From NCBI GenBank assembly GCA_024401945.1, contig JAKSKC010000062.1, positions 1-7,906 of the forward strand: a DNA stretch of 7,906 bases. The letters are read 5' to 3'. Positions 4,759-7,906 of this stretch are shown here, piece after piece (within the stretch, counting starts at the first letter, position 1; each line of letters starts with the position of its first letter). Both the position numbers and the translations under genes were made by a program. The notes under the pieces were generated by a model. That model had not been told where the DNA came from, searched no databases, and saw nothing but the letters and a program-made list of their open reading frames with translations. This DNA comes from Bacteroidales bacterium. GTDB lineage: Bacteria; Bacteroidota; Bacteroidia; Bacteroidales; UBA932.

Positions 4759-4857
4759 AAGAGCGCTGGGGGGCTCAAGTTCCATCAATGCGTCAACGGT
4801 CTTTGCGTTGCTGTCATTGATGTCGAGCAGTCTGCGGTATGAATCGGGTCTGCTTGA
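4692..4857 (-). pseudogene. Possible decayed small gene spanning the edge of repeat copy B
   Basis: On the minus strand one frame reads RPDSYRRLLDINDSNAKTV then DALMELEPP (from about 4857 to 4772), which looks like natural protein sequence. A different frame then reads LFPDEGNAGSEEELRNIPPQ to a stop at 4692. A frameshift near 4765 would join them. There is no start codon with support and no recognised family. The second part also occurs in repeat copy A, so the repeat may carry the end of a duplicated, broken gene. Confidence is low. Confidence 0.25.
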
Positions 4858-4926
4858 TCTCCGCGGGGCCCTAGCTTCGTATTGCTGGCCAAATTATGCA
4901 GGAAATTATGGTCGATGGGCCCCACT

Positions 4927-5090
4927 CGGAAACGGACACCACCGCCCGGAAACAGGAATGGGGCCCGCCCGGGAACAGGCCCCGCCCCGGAAACGTGCAC
5001 CACCGCTCTGGGAACAGGAATGGCCCCGCTCCGGAAACGGACACCACCGCCCGGAAACAGGAATGGGCCCGCCCGGGAGACAGGAATGGC
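4927..5090. repeat. GC-rich tandem repeat before the gapA terminator
   Basis: Three copies of a module beginning CGGAAACG (4927, 4988, 5033) share the order GCACCACCGC or GACACCACCGC, then GGAAACAGGAATGG or GGGAACAGGAATGG, with spacings of about 61 and 45 bp. The GGAAACAGGAATGG motif also occurs at 3521 inside repeat copy A. All six frames give low-complexity Pro/Arg/Gly peptides, so no gene is called. Between 4758 and 4926 I see no other feature apart from the possible gene remnant. Confidence 0.75.
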
Positions 5091-5111
5091 CGGCAACGCA
5101 GCCGGCCATTC
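5084..5111 (-). terminator. Probable gapA terminator hairpin
   Basis: An 11-bp perfect inverted repeat, GAATGGCCGGC (5084-5094) with GCCGGCCATTC (5101-5111) and a six-base loop, starts 23 bp after the gapA stop. The stem is very GC-rich but is not followed by a strong T run, so termination efficiency is uncertain. Confidence 0.6.
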
Positions 5112-5134
5112 GGGATATGATATGTTAAAGGTAA

Positions 5135-6139
<1,005 letters not shown>

Positions 6140-6187
6140 TTATGATTTTTGTTAAACAACTTTCTAACCCGTTGGGTTTCAAACGCG

Positions 6188-6218
6188 CAAAATTATCAAA
6201 AAAATAAGTGAAAATCAA
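6188..6218 (-). promoter_or_regulatory. gapA promoter
   Basis: On the minus strand TTG (6218-6216), a 20-bp spacer and TAATTTTG (6195-6188) fit the Bacteroidetes consensus exactly at the -7 box. The leader to the ATG at 6133 would be about 50 nt and includes the 5-bp hairpin AACCC-GTT-GGGTT (6166-6178, plus-strand reading), which may stabilise the mRNA. Confidence 0.6.
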
Positions 6219-6219
6219 T

Positions 6220-6227
6220 TATATTTG
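6220..6227 (+). promoter_or_regulatory. surE-lpxB promoter -7 box
   Basis: TATATTTG matches TAnnTTTG and lies 18 bp before the surE ATG. No clear TTTG is seen 19-21 bp upstream. It sits directly next to the -33 element of the divergent gapA promoter, so the two polymerases probably cannot bind together. Confidence 0.5.
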
Positions 6228-6245
6228 TAGAAATAATACCGCTTG

Positions 6246-7082
6246 ATGAAAATTCTGATCACAAATGACGACGGCTATGCTGCGCAGGGCCTGAGAGAAC
6301 TCGTGGAAATGCTGCGCCCTCTGGGCGAACTTACGATAGTGGCCCCGAAATATCATCAGTCCGGTATGTCGATGGCCGTGTCGATGGGATTCAGACCGAT
6401 AGCGGTGAAGCATATCAGCGACGATCCGGCGGAGAGCTGGTGGTATCTGGACGGCACTCCGGCCAGCTGCGTCAAGTGGGCCATCGACGAGATCTTCACG
6501 GAATCGAAGCCGGACCTGCTGATCTCGGGCATCAACCACGGAGCCAACACGGCATCGGCGGCGCTGTACTCGGGCACCCTTGGCGCTGCGCGCGAGGCGG
6601 CCCTGGCCGGGATTCCGGCTGTCGGCGTATCACTGGACAATATGCTGCCGAGGGCGGACTTCTCCACGGTGCGCGGGATGTTCCCGGACCTTCTCTCGAA
6701 GCTCATCTCCCTGATGGACGGTAAGTTCGGCACCTACTACAACGTCAATTTCCCGGACATCCCCGGAAAGGACATCAAGGGCATCAGGATATGTCATCAG
6801 GGTGTGATGCACTGGGAGAGGGAGTTCCGTCCCTACGACAAGGGCATCTTCGCCAGGGTCGGCGTCAATCCGGAGGATATGGGAATCTCCGGCTTCCCGC
6901 AGGTCGAGGAAGGGGAGAAGGTATATATGATGGTGGGCGACATCGTCGACAATGACAACAACACGGAACCGAGCGACCACCATATGCTCGCGCAGGGGTA
7001 CATCACCCTGACGGCGCACAAGATAGACAGTACTGACTACGAGGAGTCCGAAAGGCTCCGCAAGGCTGGATTGGGAATATGA
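6246..7082 (+). CDS. surE: 5'/3'-nucleotidase SurE
   Basis: This 278-residue protein is a divalent-metal nucleoside monophosphate phosphatase, acting as a soluble dimer or tetramer on 5'- and 3'-nucleotides. The metal and active-site residues of the family are all present: D8-D9 in ILITNDDG, S39 in HQSG, and N97 in SGINHGANT. The stretch SGTLGAAREAALAGIPAVGVS (split around residues 109-129) and the C-terminal TEPSDHHMLAQGYITLT are also typical. ATG at 6246 is used instead of the TTG directly before it (6243), because MKILITNDDG is the standard family start. Its TGA stop overlaps the lpxB start as ATGA, so the two are translationally coupled in one operon. This surE-lpxB pairing supports a Bacteroidales origin. 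Confidence 0.97.
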   Translation: MKILITNDDGYAAQGLRELVEMLRPLGELTIVAPKYHQSGMSMAVSMGFRPIAVKHISDDPAESWWYLDGTPASCVKWAIDEIFTESKPDLLISGINHGANTASAALYSGTLGAAREAALAGIPAVGVSLDNMLPRADFSTVRGMFPDLLSKLISLMDGKFGTYYNVNFPDIPGKDIKGIRICHQGVMHWEREFRPYDKGIFARVGVNPEDMGISGFPQVEEGEKVYMMVGDIVDNDNNTEPSDHHMLAQGYITLTAHKIDSTDYEESERLRKAGLGI

Positions 7083-7906
7083 GATACTACATCATAGCGG
7101 GGGAGGCTTCCGGCGACCTGCACGCAAGCAACCTGATAAAGGGCCTGAGGCAGGAGGATGCATCCGCACAGTTCAGGTTCTGGGGAGGCGACCTGATGGC
7201 CGCCGCCGCCCGGTGCGCACCGGTGCGTCACTACAGGGACACTGCGGTGATGGGGGTGAGCGACGTCATCGCCAAGGCGTGGAGGATCGCAGGCAATCTG
7301 GACTTCTGCAGGAAGGATGTGCTCGGATGGAACCCGGATGTGGTCATCCTTGTGGACTATCCGGGATTCAATATGAAGATGGCGGAGTTCTGCCACGGGA
7401 AGGGGATCAGGGTGTTCTACTACATCGCCCCGAAGACCTGGGCCTCCAGGGAGGGACGCAACCGCAAGCTGAAGGAGTACGTTGACAAGCTCTTCATAGT
7501 GTTCCCTTTCGAAAGGGAATACTTCGACAGGAAGGGCATAGAGTATATCTACAGGGGCAATCCTCTGGTGGATGCAGTGGACTCGCACGAATTCAAACCT
7601 CTGGAAAGGGAGGGCGGCGTGGCCGTGTCCGACGGGTCCGTGGATGGCGGTGTGGCTGTGTCCGGCGGGTCCGTGGAGGGCGGTGTGGCCGTGTCCGGCG
7701 GGTCCGTGGAGGGCGGTGTGGCCGTGCTCGCCGGGTCCAGGAAGGGGGAGATATCCAGGATGATGCCCGTGTGCATGGAGGTGGCGGACAGGTTCCCGCA
7801 GTACCGGTTCACCGTGGCGGGGGCGCCTTCGCGCAGCGAGGCCGACTATCTGCCGTACATAGGCTCGCGCACCAACGTGGACCTTGTCTTCGGCAGGACC
7901 TACGAC
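7079..7906 (+). CDS. lpxB: Lipid-A-disaccharide synthase (3' truncated by window)
   Basis: The first 276 residues of LpxB are present; the gene continues beyond the window. The enzyme joins UDP-2,3-diacylglucosamine and 2,3-diacylglucosamine 1-phosphate into the lipid A disaccharide at the inner face of the cytoplasmic membrane. Family motifs: AGEASGDLH (7-15), a VDYPGFN strand (92-98) corresponding to the D/FN region of E. coli LpxB, YIAPKTWA (115-122), FPFEREYF (142-149), GNPLVDAV (160-167), and LAGSRKGEI (217-225), which opens the C-terminal nucleotide-binding half. The start overlaps the surE stop. Unusual is a 33-residue insertion at 179-211, made of three 11-residue repeats (GGVAVSDGSVD, GGVAVSGGSVE twice) just before GGVAVLAGSRK. 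The frame is intact, so the enzyme is probably functional with a flexible inter-domain linker. Confidence 0.96.
   Translation, partial: MRYYIIAGEASGDLHASNLIKGLRQEDASAQFRFWGGDLMAAAARCAPVRHYRDTAVMGVSDVIAKAWRIAGNLDFCRKDVLGWNPDVVILVDYPGFNMKMAEFCHGKGIRVFYYIAPKTWASREGRNRKLKEYVDKLFIVFPFEREYFDRKGIEYIYRGNPLVDAVDSHEFKPLEREGGVAVSDGSVDGGVAVSGGSVEGGVAVSGGSVEGGVAVLAGSRKGEISRMMPVCMEVADRFPQYRFTVAGAPSRSEADYLPYIGSRTNVDLVFGRTYD
7613..7744 (+). repeat. 33-bp in-frame tandem repeat inside lpxB
   Basis: Units at 7613-7645, 7646-7678 and 7679-7711 are followed by 7712-7744, the conserved LpxB segment itself (GGVAVLAGSRK). The repeats share most of their bases with that native segment (GTGGCCGTG and GGGTCC at matching positions), so they look like tandem copies derived from it. 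Units 2 and 3 differ by one base. Confidence 0.9.

Noticed and set aside
3206..5134. CRISPR array to go with the Cas12a-like ORF
   Set aside because: I searched both strands for the Cas12a repeat end (TCTAC, short loop, GTAGA, then T) and for regular repeat-spacer periodicity. GTAGA and ATCTAC occur only as isolated words without the paired stem. The tandem arrays have units of 12-33 bp, or imperfect 44-61 bp spacing with no unique spacers. No cas1, cas2 or cas4 is present.
7549..7812. Minus-strand ORF rich in PPSTDPPDTA repeats
   Set aside because: It is the antisense reading of the 33-bp lpxB repeat; the sense frame is a conserved enzyme.

Overview
The window looks like a piece of a fairly GC-rich Bacteroidales-type chromosome. 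The reasons are a surE-lpxB pair with an ATGA overlap, a fimbrillin/Mfa-like lipoprotein carrying a YCYPN motif, promoters of the TTG-N18-20-TAnnTTTG type instead of sigma-70 boxes, and mostly weak Shine-Dalgarno signals. The species cannot be named from this sequence.

Layout, left to right. (1) 3-479 (+): the C-terminal part of a protein resembling a family 2 glycosyltransferase, converging on and overlapping (2) 414-1019 (-), a PAP2-type membrane phosphatase. Upstream of that on the same strand is (3) 1052-1969 (-), a fimbrillin-associated-like lipoprotein. (4) 1970-2398: an intergenic region with nested inverted repeats. (5) 2399-3205 (+): a 268-residue ORF that keeps two recognisable blocks of Cas12a, the extreme N-terminus and the stretch just after the RuvC-II glutamate. 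They are joined by a repeat-made Gly/Ser/Val linker and followed by a Ser/Pro/Ala-rich tail. All RuvC catalytic motifs are missing, and no CRISPR array or adaptation gene is present. (6) 3206-5134: a repeat-rich island without ordinary genes. It holds two sharply bounded 28-bp inverted sites that recall XerCD/dif sites, two copies of a roughly 240-bp repeat, an 18-bp tandem array, a long palindrome and a GC-rich tandem array. Within it is a compact minus-strand unit: promoter, short leader or small RNA ending in an intrinsic terminator, a 50-codon basic-protein gene, and a second intrinsic terminator. (7) 5135-6133 (-): gapA, with a downstream hairpin and its own promoter. (8) 6246-7082 (+) surE and 7079-7906 (+) lpxB (cut by the window end), driven divergently from gapA. 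lpxB carries an in-frame 33-bp tandem repeat.

How they fit together. gapA (glycolysis), surE (nucleotidase) and lpxB (lipid A disaccharide synthase) are housekeeping genes around a shared divergent promoter region. The PAP2 phosphatase, lipoprotein and glycosyltransferase-like gene suggest envelope functions. The 2.4-5.1 kb interval is the unusual part: a collapsed Cas12a gene beside inverted recombination-site-like repeats and a small gene with attenuator or antisense-RNA features. Tandem repeats with periods that are multiples of three (12, 18, 30, 33 bp) recur through the right-hand part of the window, including inside the cas12a remnant and lpxB, which suggests a shared tendency to repeat expansion.
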